DNA of 64,000 nucleotides from Nitrosomonas sp. (GCA_017984435.1 JAGNZK010000001.1:62001-126000), one strand, 5' to 3'. Shown: positions 19,182 to 29,772, counted from the stretch's first letter. Notes: generated from the letters alone by a model not told the origin. A program made the numbers and translations.

Positions 19182-19598
19182 CTACAAAGCTGCATATCGG
19201 CTGATTTCCTGAGCAAATCTCCGGAAATCTTGTACAGAATTCTGGCAAATTGTGTAAACAATTTCCCAATTAATCGCTTCATAGTTGTGTACCGCAATAT
19301 TTCTAAAGCCAATCGCTTTCTTCAATTGCTCGCAACTCCCGGATGTAATTGCGCCCAGTTCATGCAATGTCGTAAAAACTTCTCCCATCGTTTGCGGCGA
19401 TGGTTTGTTGGCCGCGCTGATGATATGGCTGCCGATATCGACACAGAGCTGTACAGCCCGGGTGAGATTGATGACCAGTATATCTTGCAGATCCAGATTT
19501 TGAATCAACAGATTGATATTGTCCGGTTTTTTATCTTCAATGCGCTGAATGCAGCGCCGCAACGATTCAATCTTTTCTGCAAGAATCAGTTGATCCAT
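19182..19598 (-). CDS. hepT: HepT-like HEPN toxin (DUF86)
   Basis: A 138-residue HEPN-domain protein. The RNase motif RX4HXY is intact as RNIAVHNY near residue 98. In MntA/HepT systems HepT is an RNase toxin that MntA silences by adding AMP groups to the tyrosine of this motif. Its start overlaps the end of mntA by 13 bases. The pair is a known type VII toxin-antitoxin system. Confidence 0.87.
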   Translation of the reverse strand: MDQLILAEKIESLRRCIQRIEDKKPDNINLLIQNLDLQDILVINLTRAVQLCVDIGSHIISAANKPSPQTMGEVFTTLHELGAITSGSCEQLKKAIGFRNIAVHNYEAINWEIVYTICQNSVQDFRRFAQEISRYAAL

Positions 19599-19963
19599 CG
19601 GTTACGCCTCTCGGTCAGGATTCGCTGGTGCAGCGGAAGAAAATCGGCGACATTCAGTAAATGCCGGGTTAACAACTCGGCATAGGCGGTATCGTCGCCA
19701 ATCAATCGGATTCCCTTGAACACCTGCCCGGTAATCGGTTCCGGCACATGGTACAAGTCGACGATATCGACCGGACGGCCGAATTCAGCGCCAATGGTTT
19801 GTATCAGTCGTAGTTTGAAGTCCGCAGTAAGCGGTGTTTGCGCCAATAAGCCCAAATCGATGTCGCTATCGAGGCGCGCATTACCTGTCGCCTGCGAGCC
19901 AAACAATATCGCCAGCTTGATTTGCGGATAGCGCGACAGTAATGCGGTTAATTGACTAAGCAC
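19586..19963 (-). CDS. mntA: MntA-like nucleotidyltransferase antitoxin
   Basis: A minimal nucleotidyltransferase with the GSX10DXD motif ([15 protein letters not shown]). It is the AMP-transferring antitoxin partner of HepT. The GTG at 19963 overlaps the glnS stop by 8 bases and has GGGGGA upstream; a TTG at 19969 is an alternative. Translation is therefore probably coupled to glnS, an essential gene. Confidence 0.87.
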   Translation of the reverse strand: MLSQLTALLSRYPQIKLAILFGSQATGNARLDSDIDLGLLAQTPLTADFKLRLIQTIGAEFGRPVDIVDLYHVPEPITGQVFKGIRLIGDDTAYAELLTRHLLNVADFLPLHQRILTERRNRWIN

Positions 19964-21662
19964 CCGCAACTTTCCCCCAGGAATCGCGCAAGGTCACGGC
20001 GCGGTTAAATACCGGTTTGCCGGGTTTCATATCGAGTCGATCGGCAATGAAGTAGCCGTTGCGTTCAAACTGAAAACTTTGTTCGGGCTGTGCATCGCAC
20101 AATGATTGCTCCACATAGGCGCTAATGATTTGTTTCGAATCCGGATTCAGCGATGTTTTGTAATCCTTGTCGCCGCTGTCCGGGTAGGGATCAGTAAACA
20201 AGCGATCATACAGGCGTATTTCCGCCGGTTGCGCGTGTTTGGCGGATAGCCAGTGGATATTACCTTTGACTTTGCGGCTATCCGCGCCTGGGGTTCCGCT
20301 CTTGGTGTCAGGATCGTAAGTACAATGGATTGCTTCGATGTCACCTTGCGCGTTTTTATCGACGTGCACGCATTTGACGATAAAGGCGTAGCGCAATCGT
20401 ACTTCCGCGCCGGGAGACAGGCGAAAATAGCCTTTAGTGGGTACTTCCATGAAGTCATCGTGTTCGATATACAGCGTTCTGGAAAAAGGAATCGTGCGTT
20501 TCTCCCATTCCGGTTTTTGCGGATGATTGGGCGCAAAACAATCTTCTTGCTGATCTTCCGGATAATTATCGATGATCAATTTTAGCGGCTTCAGGATGGC
20601 GATACGGCGCGGCGCGTTTTCATTGAGATCTTCTCGCAAGCAGTCTTCCAGTATGCTCATATCAATCCAGGAATCCGCCTTGCTGATACCGATGCGCTCG
20701 GCAAACAGGCGGATAGCACGTGGCGTAAAACCACGGCGGCGCACGCCTGCGAGTGTACTCAATCGGGGATCGTCCCAGCCGTCCACAAGCCCGCTTGCCA
20801 CCAACTCGATCAATTTGCGCTTGCTCATCACGGTATACGTTAAATTGAGGCGGGCAAACTCGATTTGCTGCGGGTGACATGGCACTTTGTCCACCAATTG
20901 ATCCAATACCCAATCGTACAATGGCCGGTGATCTTCAAATTCCAACGTACATAAAGAGTGCGTAATCTTTTCCAATGCATCCGAAATGCAGTGCGTGTAG
21001 TCGTACATCGGATAAATGCACCATTGATCGCCGGTGCGTTGATGGTGCACATGGCGGATACGATAAATCACCGGATCGCGCATGTTGATGTTGGGCGAAG
21101 CCATATCGATCTTGGCACGCAGCACATATTGACCGTCTGGGAATTCCCCGGCTTTCATGCGCCGGAACAAATCCAGGTTTTCCGCGCTCGGACGGTCGCG
21201 GTAAGGGCTGTTTTTTCCGGGGCTGGTCAGCGTCCCGCGAAATTCGCGAATCTCATCGGCGGTAAGGCTTTCGATATAGGCTTTTCCTTGGTTGATCAGA
21301 TATTCGGCAAATTCGTAGAGCTGCTCAAAATAATCGGAAGAATAATAAAGATGCTCGCCCCAATCAAAACCCAGCCAGGAAACGTTGTCACAAATGGAAT
21401 CCACATATTCCTGCGCTTCTTTCTCCGGATTGGTATCGTCAAAGCGTAAATGGCACACACCACCGTAATCATGCGCGATGCCAAAATTCAAACAGATGCT
21501 CTTGGCATGCCCAATATGCAAATACCCATTGGGTTCAGGCGGAAAGCGCGTTTCCACACGCCCGTTCCATTTGCCGTTGCGATTATCTTCGTCGATGATA
21601 TTGCGAATAAAATTGGCAGGCGCTGATTCTGTAGATAGATTGGTTTCAGATTTCTCTTTCAA
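19956..21662 (-). CDS. glnS: Glutaminyl-tRNA synthetase
   Basis: GlnRS charges tRNA-Gln. The class I HIGH motif appears in [12 protein letters not shown] and the KMSKS equivalent as VMSKRKL. The body ends DSWGKVAGA. The frame is open from 21749 with ATGs at 21749, 21737 and 21713, none with a clear ribosome site. The family N-terminus matches [18 protein letters not shown], so a TTG at 21662, with GAGAGA upstream, is preferred (568 residues; usual length about 555-580). The start is uncertain. Confidence 0.93.
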   Translation of the reverse strand: MKEKSETNLSTESAPANFIRNIIDEDNRNGKWNGRVETRFPPEPNGYLHIGHAKSICLNFGIAHDYGGVCHLRFDDTNPEKEAQEYVDSICDNVSWLGFDWGEHLYYSSDYFEQLYEFAEYLINQGKAYIESLTADEIREFRGTLTSPGKNSPYRDRPSAENLDLFRRMKAGEFPDGQYVLRAKIDMASPNINMRDPVIYRIRHVHHQRTGDQWCIYPMYDYTHCISDALEKITHSLCTLEFEDHRPLYDWVLDQLVDKVPCHPQQIEFARLNLTYTVMSKRKLIELVASGLVDGWDDPRLSTLAGVRRRGFTPRAIRLFAERIGISKADSWIDMSILEDCLREDLNENAPRRIAILKPLKLIIDNYPEDQQEDCFAPNHPQKPEWEKRTIPFSRTLYIEHDDFMEVPTKGYFRLSPGAEVRLRYAFIVKCVHVDKNAQGDIEAIHCTYDPDTKSGTPGADSRKVKGNIHWLSAKHAQPAEIRLYDRLFTDPYPDSGDKDYKTSLNPDSKQIISAYVEQSLCDAQPEQSFQFERNGYFIADRLDMKPGKPVFNRAVTLRDSWGKVAGA

Positions 21663-21841
21663 AGCTTGTCTCTCAGCATGTGATTGATACGTTAGGATAA
21701 AATATTTATTCATCAAGTCACATAACCAGAAATTCATCCGGCTAATCACCTAAGAATGTTACCTTTATATTTTTCAATAGGATTATAGCGGCGATTGACC
21801 TAAAATCCATCATTCTTAAGCAAATCGCCTTGCCACTTCCG

Positions 21842-21872
21842 TTTACAGTTACACACTTTAGTTCGGTATAAA
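21842..21872 (+). promoter_or_regulatory. Possible sigma-70 promoter of rplM-rpsI
   Basis: TTTACA (21842-21847) and TATAAA (21867-21872) lie about 80 bases before the rplM start, with a 19-base spacer that is slightly long. The boxes are good matches and the position is sensible. Confidence 0.4.
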
Positions 21873-21952
21873 ATAACTCGCTCTAAATTTGACTTTTATC
21901 GATGTCTGACTTAGAATTCCCGGCTCTTTTTGAATACGCAGGACAGGTTTTT

Positions 21953-22387
21953 GTGAAAACATTTTCAGCCAAACCCCACGAAGTAAATCATGATTGGTTT
22001 GTCATTGATGCGACCGGTAAAGTATTAGGCCGCCTTGCTTCGCAGATTGCACACCGTTTACGTGGCAAACATAAGCCCATTTATACCCCGCACGTTGATA
22101 CCGGCGACTATATTATCGTTGTCAATGTCGAGAAATTGCGTGTTACCGGCAACAAGTTGGAAGATAAAATCTATTATCGCCACACCGGTTACCCAGGTGG
22201 AATCTATGCAACCACCCTCAAGAAAATGCAGTCGCGTTTTCCAGGGCGTCCGCTTGAGAAAGCCGTTAAAGGCATGCTGCCCAAAGGTCCACTTGGTTAC
22301 GCAATGCTAAAAAAACTAAAAGTATATGCAGGTGATGCTCATCCACATGCAGCTCAACAACCTAAGCCACTTGAAATTAGAGCCTAA
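21953..22387 (+). CDS. rplM: 50S ribosomal protein L13
   Basis: L13 is an early 23S rRNA-binding protein. The family start (V/M)[14 protein letters not shown] begins at the GTG at 21953, with ACAGG just upstream; the in-frame ATG at 21902 would add 17 atypical residues. Core motifs GKVLGRLAS and GDYIIVVN are present. At 144 residues the length is normal. rpsI follows after 3 bases. Confidence 0.96.
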   Translation: MKTFSAKPHEVNHDWFVIDATGKVLGRLASQIAHRLRGKHKPIYTPHVDTGDYIIVVNVEKLRVTGNKLEDKIYYRHTGYPGGIYATTLKKMQSRFPGRPLEKAVKGMLPKGPLGYAMLKKLKVYAGDAHPHAAQQPKPLEIRA

Positions 22388-22390
22388 TCT

Positions 22391-22783
22391 ATGACCACTC
22401 AATACAATTACGGAACCGGTCGGCGTAAAAGTGCTGTTGCACGTGTTTTTATCAAACCGGGCAAAGGCGCAATCATCATTAATGACAAACCGATCGATGA
22501 TTATTTCTCCCGTAAAACGGGCCGTATGATTGTCAGACAACCATTGGAATTAACCAATAATGCCACCTCATTTGATATTATGGTGAATATCCATGGTGGT
22601 GGTGAATCGGGTCAAGCCGGTGCAGTCCGTCACGGCATTACTCGTGCGTTGATTGATTATGATGCAACATTAAAACCCACATTAAGCAAAGCGGGTTTGG
22701 TTACCCGTGATGCACGTGAAGTGGAGAGAAAAAAAGTGGGATTGCGTAAGGCGCGGCGACGCAAACAATTCTCTAAACGATAA
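22391..22783 (+). CDS. rpsI: 30S ribosomal protein S9
   Basis: S9 sits in the small-subunit head with its basic tail reaching the P site. The start [18 protein letters not shown] and the C-terminal tail RRRKQFSKR (conserved end in Lys-Arg) are diagnostic. 130 residues. Co-transcribed with rplM; a good terminator follows. Confidence 0.98.
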   Translation: MTTQYNYGTGRRKSAVARVFIKPGKGAIIINDKPIDDYFSRKTGRMIVRQPLELTNNATSFDIMVNIHGGGESGQAGAVRHGITRALIDYDATLKPTLSKAGLVTRDAREVERKKVGLRKARRRKQFSKR

Positions 22784-22806
22784 TTTTTATTCGTATTGGA
22801 AATATC

Positions 22807-22836
22807 AAAAAGCCGCTTATCCAAAGCGGCTTTTTT
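22807..22836 (+). terminator. Rho-independent terminator of rplM-rpsI
   Basis: AAAAAGCCGCTT and AAGCGGCTTTTT form a GC-centred stem with a short loop and a run of T residues directly after it, 24 bases past the rpsI stop. Confidence 0.9.
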
Positions 22837-22860
22837 ATTGGGTAGCTGGTAAATAACACT

Positions 22861-23003
22861 TGGATATCTCTAAAAACTCAGCGCCTTAGAAAAATCGAGG
22901 CGCGAACAAAAAATGGTAACGCAGCATATACTTAATATGTAAGGAAGCATTTTTTGTGAGTAACGAAGCGTTGTAACAGAGTCTGTGGGTTTAGAGATAT
23001 CCA
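22861..23003. mobile_element. 143-bp palindromic MITE-like element
   Basis: Perfect 14-base terminal inverted repeats (TGGATATCTCTAAA at 22861-22874 and its complement at 22990-23003) bound a non-coding stretch that is itself an imperfect palindrome: ACAAAAAATG pairs with CATTTTTTGT and CATAT with ATATG at the centre. This is the build of a miniature inverted-repeat element. It lies between the rpsI terminator and argC. Confidence 0.6.
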
Positions 23004-23031
23004 TCTTCTAAAAAGGACAATAGGAATCACA

Positions 23032-24060
23032 ATGATCAATGTCGGCATTGTTGGTGGAACAGGTTATACGGGCGTGGAATTACTGCGCTTATTGGCACAA
23101 CACCCTAAAGTAAAAATCAAGGCGATTACATCACGTAGCGAAGCCGGCATGAATGTTGCGGAATTGTTCACTAATTTAAGGGGACATATCGATCTCAAAT
23201 TCAGCGATCCAGCCGATGCAAAACTCAACAAATGCGATCTGGTTTTCTTTGCCACGCCGAATGGCATCGCCATGCAGCAGACGGAGTCCTTGCTTAAAGC
23301 GGGTGTTAAAGTCATCGATTTGGCGGCTGATTTCCGCATCAAGAATGTCGCCGAGTGGGAGAAATGGTACGGCATGCAACATGCCTGTCCTGATCTGATC
23401 GCGGAAGCGGTATACGGATTGCCAGAAATTAATCGTGCACAAGTCAAAGACGCACGTCTGATTGCCAATCCCGGTTGTTATCCAACAGCCGTGCAGCTCG
23501 GCTTTCTACCGTTGATCGAAGCCGGTGTTGTCGATATCGATCACCTCATCGCTGACGTTAAATCAGGCGTTTCCGGCGCGGGTCGAAAAGCCGAGGTACA
23601 TACGCTGCACGCCGAAGCCTCTGATAATTTCAAGGCTTATGGCGTTCCAGGACACCGGCATCTCCCCGAGATCAGGCAAGGGCTTTCCAATGTCGCCAAG
23701 CGGTCGGTTGGTCTGACTTTTGTTCCTCATTTGGTACCAATGATCCGGGGTATTCATGCAACACTCTACGCCAGACTGACCCAACAGATTGATTTACAAA
23801 CGCTCTACGAGAAACGTTACCAAAATGAAGCTTTTGTTGACGTGCTGCCTGCCGGCAAACATCCCGAAACCCGCTCTGTGCGTGGCTCCAATATTTGCCG
23901 CATCGCTGTGCATCAACCGCAAAATAGCGATACCGTGGTCATATTGTCGGTCACCGATAATCTGGTAAAAGGTGCGGCAGGACAAGCCATACAAAATATG
24001 AATATCCTATTTGGCTTAGCTGAAACGCTCGGCATTAACCAGGTGCCACTATTGCCTTGA
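23032..24060 (+). CDS. argC: N-acetyl-gamma-glutamyl-phosphate reductase
   Basis: ArgC catalyses the NADPH-dependent third step of arginine synthesis. The N-terminal nucleotide site reads [17 protein letters not shown], the catalytic cysteine is in [11 protein letters not shown], and the C-terminal half has [16 protein letters not shown]. 342 residues, full length. The gene follows rplM-rpsI, as in many betaproteobacteria. Confidence 0.97.
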   Translation: MINVGIVGGTGYTGVELLRLLAQHPKVKIKAITSRSEAGMNVAELFTNLRGHIDLKFSDPADAKLNKCDLVFFATPNGIAMQQTESLLKAGVKVIDLAADFRIKNVAEWEKWYGMQHACPDLIAEAVYGLPEINRAQVKDARLIANPGCYPTAVQLGFLPLIEAGVVDIDHLIADVKSGVSGAGRKAEVHTLHAEASDNFKAYGVPGHRHLPEIRQGLSNVAKRSVGLTFVPHLVPMIRGIHATLYARLTQQIDLQTLYEKRYQNEAFVDVLPAGKHPETRSVRGSNICRIAVHQPQNSDTVVILSVTDNLVKGAAGQAIQNMNILFGLAETLGINQVPLLP

Positions 24061-24215
24061 TGTTTTCCTCATGGATCAGAATCCATTATGAGTGTTTCTG
24101 ACCCAGTGAGTACAAAATACTTACCGATACTGACAAACATTGATATGATGCCTTCAGTTGACTCAATATAAACCATATCTGGATAGATTGGTTCCTAATC
24201 TATAGAGGACTGTAG

Positions 24216-24953
24216 TTGAACAAGTTCTTTCAGAAAAAACCCAAAATCCTATCTTCTCGCGTTGTAGTACGTCCTTATTTATCATGGCCATATCGTTTAA
24301 CAACGATCGCCATTTCCTGCTTACTATTGTCGTTGTTATCTTGGGGTATGTATGAGGCGGGCAAACAGTCAACAAATCATCAAAATGATCTGACCGAAGA
24401 AAGATTAGCGTATTTATACGATCCGGGAACTTGTAGGCAAACAAAGAAACAAAAATTATGTACGCAAATGGGTGATTTGATCCATCAATTGCAAATCAGC
24501 GATACAGCCAATGAGGATCTTGCCAAACAAATAAAATTGCTGGCTAACGAAAATGACTATTTGAAAGAAAAACTGGTATTCTTTCAACACCTCATGTCAG
24601 GTAATACAAAAAGCGGTATTTCAATTTATCAATTCAGCTTGAAAGAAACACAAACACCGGGTGAATACCGCTATGCATTGACCTTGGTTCAAGGTGGAGA
24701 AAGACCGAGTGATTTCAAGGGAAACTTGCGTTTTCAGGTCAGACTGCTACAACATGATCAGCGCAAAACCATACCACTCATCGGCAAAAATTCCAAACAG
24801 GATTTTCCTGTTAACTTTAAATTTCTGCATCGACTGGAAGAAAGTTTCAATGTGCCACCGAATACCACGATAGAAAGCTTGCAAGTAAAAATTTATGAAA
24901 ATAATAACAGCAAAAAGGCCATAATAACCCAAACAGCACAACCGATGCCGTGA
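24216..24953 (+). CDS. Membrane-anchored coiled-coil protein (DUF6776-like), bactofilin partner
   Basis: 245 residues starting at a TTG with AGAGGA six bases upstream. One membrane helix (residues about 27-48, LTTIAISCLLLSLLSWGMYE) is followed by a coiled coil (DLAKQIKLLANENDYLKEKL) and a periplasmic beta-rich domain. It ends 12 bases before the bactofilin gene, a pairing common in betaproteobacteria, so it probably links the bactofilin scaffold to the envelope. The family name is from memory. Confidence 0.75.
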   Translation: MNKFFQKKPKILSSRVVVRPYLSWPYRLTTIAISCLLLSLLSWGMYEAGKQSTNHQNDLTEERLAYLYDPGTCRQTKKQKLCTQMGDLIHQLQISDTANEDLAKQIKLLANENDYLKEKLVFFQHLMSGNTKSGISIYQFSLKETQTPGEYRYALTLVQGGERPSDFKGNLRFQVRLLQHDQRKTIPLIGKNSKQDFPVNFKFLHRLEESFNVPPNTTIESLQVKIYENNNSKKAIITQTAQPMP

Positions 24954-24965
24954 AGGAGAAATAAC

Positions 24966-25433
24966 ATGTTTGGTAGAAAAAATAAGAATCGTCTTCACAA
25001 TCATATTGATACATTGATTGGTGTGAGTACGAATATCATAGGGGATATCAGCTTCAGTGGCGGTCTGCGGGTGGATGGACATATTACGGGTAATGTCATC
25101 GCTACTGACGATGAACACAGCACCTTAGTATTGAGTGACGCAGGCAGCATACAAGGCAAAATAAAAGTGGCCAATATCATTATCAATGGCACAGTAACCG
25201 GTCCTATTTACGCACAAGGGTATTTGGAACTACAGGCAAAAGCCAAAGTATATGGCGATGTCCATTATGGTTCTTTAGAAATCCAACTAGGTGCATCCGT
25301 TGAAGGAAAAATGATTCATCAGGACGAACCGGAATCTAAAAACAAACATCAGCCTGAGAAAATGGTAACATTAATCCCGACAAAACCAGACAAGCAGCAC
25401 CAACACATCGCCACGGAAAATGATGCGATATAG
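24966..25433 (+). CDS. Bactofilin family cytoskeletal protein
   Basis: Bactofilins polymerise without nucleotide into filaments that localise cell-wall enzymes or polar structures. The central DUF583 right-handed beta-helix is clear: ISFSGGLRVDGHITGNV, then repeated VANIIINGTVTGPIYAQG and GDVHYGSLEIQLGASVEG. The tails are short and charged. AAGGAG precedes the ATG. It sits between the membrane coiled-coil gene and erpA; a murein peptidase gene is close by, as is often seen for bactofilins. Confidence 0.92.
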   Translation: MFGRKNKNRLHNHIDTLIGVSTNIIGDISFSGGLRVDGHITGNVIATDDEHSTLVLSDAGSIQGKIKVANIIINGTVTGPIYAQGYLELQAKAKVYGDVHYGSLEIQLGASVEGKMIHQDEPESKNKHQPEKMVTLIPTKPDKQHQHIATENDAI

Positions 25434-25497
25434 GTGAATTTACTGCCATCTGTTCGATATTTGAAAATAACAAATAAATACGACCATAGAGACCGAT

Positions 25498-25842
25498 ATG
25501 AGCACTGAAAATAACACTCCTCTCTTGTTTACTGATAACGCTGCTGCCAAAGTGAAACAGCTGATTGAAGAAGAAGGCAACAAAAACCTTAATCTTAGAG
25601 TTTTTGTCAGTGGCGGCGGATGTTCAGGTTTCCAGTATGGATTCACTTTTGATGAACTGGTCAACGAAGATGACACCATCATGGAGAAAAGCGGCGTCAA
25701 ACTGCTGGTCGATCCCATGAGCTTCCAGTATTTGATCGGCGCTGAAATTGATTATCAAGAAAATCTGCAAGGCGCTCAGTTCATTATCAAGAATCCTGGC
25801 GCAACCAGTACTTGCGGCTGCGGATCCTCATTTTCCGTATAA
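25498..25842 (+). CDS. erpA: Iron-sulfur cluster insertion protein ErpA
   Basis: An A-type carrier that passes Fe-S clusters to target proteins. The three conserved cysteines are present: one in [12 protein letters not shown] and two in the C-terminal CGCGSSF. 114 residues, typical. It is followed by the convergent anmK gene. Confidence 0.95.
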   Translation: MSTENNTPLLFTDNAAAKVKQLIEEEGNKNLNLRVFVSGGGCSGFQYGFTFDELVNEDDTIMEKSGVKLLVDPMSFQYLIGAEIDYQENLQGAQFIIKNPGATSTCGCGSSFSV

Positions 25843-25873
25843 ACTATCACACCTTCGTGATTATATAACGCAC

Positions 25874-26947
25874 TCAGGCAGGGTAAATCGCCCCCAGAAT
25901 CCTGCCACCTTTCGCGCCGGTAACAGCGGTCAGATTGCCTGTTTTACGCAATATTGTCTGCTGTGCCAGCCAGGCAAACGCAAAAGCTTCCACCCAATCT
26001 ACCGCAACGCCCAATTGATCGGTCAACGCTACTTCTTTTCCTGGCATCGCATCGATCAGACGGTTCATCAGTAATGTATTGTGCGCACCTCCACCACACA
26101 CATAGACTTCTGCAGCCGCTGGACAATAGTCGTGTATTGCTTTGGCAATTGTCAGCGCGGTTAATTGCAGTAATGTCGCTTGCACATCTTCCGGTGCTTC
26201 ATTCCCCAGTAATTCTTTCTCCAGCCATACGAGATTAAACAATTCTCTCCCCGTGCTCTTAGGTGGCTGAGCCGAGAAAAAATAATCAGCTAATAACGCT
26301 TCCAATAAGTCAGGAATGATTTTACCTGTCGCCGCCCACTGGCCATTGTTATCATAGGTTGTCCCAACATGACGCAAACACCAGGCATCCATCAAGATGT
26401 TTCCCGGACCGCAGTCAAAACCGATTACTTTATTATGGGGATCAAGGCTGGTGATATTGGCAATACCGCCAATATTAACGATAATACGGTGACAAGTTGC
26501 ACTGTTGAAAATGGCGGAGTGAAAAGCGGGAACCAGTGGCGCGCCTTGGCCTCCCGCCGCCATGTCACGACTTCGAAAATCCACCACGACTGTAATCCGG
26601 GTTAATTCCACCAACAGCGCTGCATTCACCAGCTGAATCGTATAACTTCTTTCCACTTCAGGACAATGCCTGACTGTCTGACCATGACATCCGATAGCGA
26701 CAATCTGTTGAAATCCGATGTCGGAGTTTCTTAATAAGCCTGCGGTAGCTTCGGCATACAGACAGGATAATTGGTTACTGAGCATTGCAGCACGATGCAA
26801 TTCATCAGCACCTGATTGATGCAACGATAATAATTGCGTGCGCAGTCTATCATCATAAGGACAAAAGAAAGTTTGAAGCAGAATGGGGGGAGAGGCACTG
26901 AAATCGACCAGAACAGCATCGACACCATCCAGACTCGTGCCCGACAT
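25874..26947 (-). CDS. anmK: Anhydro-N-acetylmuramic acid kinase
   Basis: AnmK phosphorylates and opens anhydroMurNAc released by murein recycling. The ATP site MSGTSLDGVDAVLVDF, the sugar motif GQTVRHCPE and the phosphate motif NIGGIANITSL are present. The usual preceding strand YIGI is encoded just upstream of this ATG (in frame from 26948 to 26965, QYYIGI), yet no ATG, GTG or TTG lies between it and the upstream stop at 27026. The true start may be a non-standard codon, or the protein lacks a few residues. Confidence 0.93.
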   Translation of the reverse strand: MSGTSLDGVDAVLVDFSASPPILLQTFFCPYDDRLRTQLLSLHQSGADELHRAAMLSNQLSCLYAEATAGLLRNSDIGFQQIVAIGCHGQTVRHCPEVERSYTIQLVNAALLVELTRITVVVDFRSRDMAAGGQGAPLVPAFHSAIFNSATCHRIIVNIGGIANITSLDPHNKVIGFDCGPGNILMDAWCLRHVGTTYDNNGQWAATGKIIPDLLEALLADYFFSAQPPKSTGRELFNLVWLEKELLGNEAPEDVQATLLQLTALTIAKAIHDYCPAAAEVYVCGGGAHNTLLMNRLIDAMPGKEVALTDQLGVAVDWVEAFAFAWLAQQTILRKTGNLTAVTGAKGGRILGAIYPA

Positions 26948-27086
26948 GATGCCAATATAATATTGCGTGGTATCTTTAATTTTGAATTCTATTAAAAATA
27001 GAGAGGATCTGTAGCGACAAAGCTTTCAATCGCTACATAAATCGATGGGCGGATTGCAGTCACGCACCACCCATCAACCTATCATG

Positions 27087-28418
27087 CTATTCCAACACGG
27101 CGTAATGAATATTACGCATGACATTTAAACGCGCTACCAAGGATTGTGTTTCCTTCTGGAAGGCATTCAAATCCCTTTTTGCAATCGGTGGCGTTGTTGG
27201 CAGTGCAACCTTTGTCGGATCGCGCTGCAAGCCGTCAATGCGCAATTCATAATGCAAATGCGGCCCGGTTGCCATACCGGTCGAACCCACATAACCAATC
27301 ACATCGCCCTGATTAACCCGCTTACCTTTGCCCAAACCACTCGCAAATCGTGATAAATGCCCATACGCAGTCTCAAATTTACCGTTGTGCTTGAGCACCA
27401 CTAAATTTCCGTAGCCTCTTTGTGAACCGGAGAATCCAACGATCCCACTTGCTGTTGCTCTGACAGGCGTACCAGTAGGCGCTGCATAATCGATACCTCT
27501 ATGTGCGCGCCATTCTCTCAGAATTGGATGAAAACGTGCATTGGTAAAACCTGAACTGATACGTGAAAAAGTAAGCGGTGAAAGTAAAAATGCTTTGCGT
27601 AAACTTTCCCCCTCAGGCGTGTAATAGCCATCTGCACCGTTAGATGCTTTAAAATAAACAGCCTGATGAGATTTTCCCTTATTGACAAACTCAACTGCTA
27701 AAACACGTCCGGTCTTAGCGCGTTTGCCATTATTCGAAAATGTCTCATAAACAATTGTAAAGCGATCACCTTGACGTAAATCCCGATAAAAATCGATCTC
27801 CGATGCAAATATTTCAGTGAGCTGCATGGCGATATTGTTAGGTATTCCTGCGCTATCCGTTGCAGCAAACAGAGATCTATTGATGACACCCGACTTCATA
27901 TGAACTTGAGTATCCAGCGTAATCGGTTGCTCAGTCATTCTGAATTCATCATCGGTTTTTTCCATCAGAAACAGTTCTTCGTTGCCAAAGAAATAGCGCA
28001 ACGTTAATAATTCGCCATCAGCCGTTGTCTGCGCGTGAATAGTCTCACCTGGTTTTAATTGGCGCATGGCCCGGCTACCGCGCGCTGCATGCAAAAAGCT
28101 GACCGAATCCTGATTACTGATATCCAGTCGAGTTAAGATCGTTGCAATGGTATCACCGCGTCGAATATTTTCCTGATGCCAGAAAGTCTGATTGGTTTGC
28201 GCATCGGTAATCACATCCGGAATCGATAGATCAAGCACAACGTCTTCTACTTGCACGTCTTCAAATGAAACCGTATTAGGAGCGATACCAAAGGCAGTGA
28301 CGATACCGAACAGGGGGATGCTGGATAATGCAACCAGCCAGCGAATTGTTTTTTTTGTTAGTTTTGATGTTTTTTGAGCTAGAATCCTTGGTTTGCTGCT
28401 AAGTGGTCTATATAGCAT
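27087..28418 (-). CDS. M23 murein endopeptidase (MepM-like) with OapA/LysM-like domain
   Basis: A 443-residue envelope protein with an N-terminal membrane anchor (WLVALSSIPLFGIVTAFGI), an OapA/LysM-like region (IRRGDTIATILTRLDI) and a C-terminal M23 metallopeptidase domain. Zinc ligands are visible in HRGIDYAAPTGT and in GPHLHYEL, with AYGHL between. Such enzymes cut peptidoglycan crosslinks to allow growth. It lies next to anmK and divergent from tyrS, the usual order in this group. Confidence 0.93.
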   Translation of the reverse strand: MLYRPLSSKPRILAQKTSKLTKKTIRWLVALSSIPLFGIVTAFGIAPNTVSFEDVQVEDVVLDLSIPDVITDAQTNQTFWHQENIRRGDTIATILTRLDISNQDSVSFLHAARGSRAMRQLKPGETIHAQTTADGELLTLRYFFGNEELFLMEKTDDEFRMTEQPITLDTQVHMKSGVINRSLFAATDSAGIPNNIAMQLTEIFASEIDFYRDLRQGDRFTIVYETFSNNGKRAKTGRVLAVEFVNKGKSHQAVYFKASNGADGYYTPEGESLRKAFLLSPLTFSRISSGFTNARFHPILREWRAHRGIDYAAPTGTPVRATASGIVGFSGSQRGYGNLVVLKHNGKFETAYGHLSRFASGLGKGKRVNQGDVIGYVGSTGMATGPHLHYELRIDGLQRDPTKVALPTTPPIAKRDLNAFQKETQSLVARLNVMRNIHYAVLE

Positions 28419-28569
28419 CTATGAAGTACCTCCAGTCATTTTTGTCATTTTCAAATAGGCGCGAGTCTAACATGAAAACAATCAAAACATGTACTAAGGT
28501 ACAATTGAAAATGAAATAAAATACTCTTTCAGATAAAAAACCAATAAAAATCTTTGACTTATCTTTACC

Positions 28570-29772
28570 GTGAATAAATCAATAAAAACTCAACTTGACA
28601 TCATAAAGCGCGGCAGTCACGAACTACTCGTTGAAACAGAGCTGGAGAGCAAACTTACCTCCGGACATCCATTACGCATCAAAGCCGGATTTGATCCAAC
28701 GGCTCCGGATCTACACTTGGGCCATACCGTGTTATTAAACAAACTGCGCCAATTACAAGATATGGGGCATCACATTCTGTTCCTGATTGGTGATTTCACC
28801 GGCATGATCGGTGATCCAAGCGGTAAAAATACTACCCGCCCGCCATTGTCACGCGAACAAGTGGCGGAAAACGCTCAATCCTATACCACGCAAGTCTTTA
28901 AAATACTCAAGCCGGAACACACGGAAGTAGTGTTTAACTCATCCTGGATGGATCAGCTCAACGCTGCGGATCTTATCAAACTGGCAGCAACACATACCGT
29001 CGCACGTATGCTGGAGCGGGACGACTTCGATAAACGCTATCGCAGCAATCAGCCGATCGCCATTCATGAATTCCTCTACCCGCTCATTCAAGGTTATGAT
29101 TCCGTTGCACTGAAAGCGGATATTGAACTCGGCGGTACCGATCAGAAATTCAATCTGTTGATGGGACGGGAACTACAAAAGCACTTTGGGCAATCACAGC
29201 AATGCATCCTTATGATGCCCCTGCTCGAGGGATTGGATGGCGTCAATAAAATGTCCAAATCTTTGAACAACTATGTCGGTATCACGGACAGCCCCAAAGA
29301 AATTTTTGGCAAATTGATGTCGGTATCGGATCAGCTCATGTGGCGTTATCTGGAACTGTTATCTTTTGAATCGCTCAGCACCATCCAAACATGGCGCAAA
29401 GAAGTGGAAGCAGGTCGCAATCCGCGTGATATCAAAGTAATATTTGCGCAAGAGATTGTTGCTCGTTTCCATAGCCCACAAGATGCCACAGAAGCGCTTG
29501 CCGATTTTGAAGCGCGTTTCAAACATGGTGCATTGCCTGACGAAATACCCGAAATAATCATCCAAGCACCCGATGACAAAATACCTTTGGTGCAATTACT
29601 AAAACTGGCCGGATTAACTACCAGTACCAGCGAAGCACTGCGCATGATCGATCAGGGCGCTGTCAAACTGGATGGCGAAAAAGTAGCGGACAAATCAGCC
29701 AAAATCGCACGCGGCAAATCTGTCGTCATACAGGTAGGAAAACGCAAGTTTGCTAAAACCATCATCCAGTAG
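28570..29772 (+). CDS. tyrS: Tyrosyl-tRNA synthetase
   Basis: TyrRS of the TyrRZ-like short type: HIGH equivalent [16 protein letters not shown] as NKMSKSLNN, and a C-terminal S4 RNA-binding domain ([19 protein letters not shown]). 400 residues. The start is a GTG at 28570; no strong ribosome site is visible. It diverges from the M23 peptidase gene. Confidence 0.97.
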   Translation: MNKSIKTQLDIIKRGSHELLVETELESKLTSGHPLRIKAGFDPTAPDLHLGHTVLLNKLRQLQDMGHHILFLIGDFTGMIGDPSGKNTTRPPLSREQVAENAQSYTTQVFKILKPEHTEVVFNSSWMDQLNAADLIKLAATHTVARMLERDDFDKRYRSNQPIAIHEFLYPLIQGYDSVALKADIELGGTDQKFNLLMGRELQKHFGQSQQCILMMPLLEGLDGVNKMSKSLNNYVGITDSPKEIFGKLMSVSDQLMWRYLELLSFESLSTIQTWRKEVEAGRNPRDIKVIFAQEIVARFHSPQDATEALADFEARFKHGALPDEIPEIIIQAPDDKIPLVQLLKLAGLTTSTSEALRMIDQGAVKLDGEKVADKSAKIARGKSVVIQVGKRKFAKTIIQ

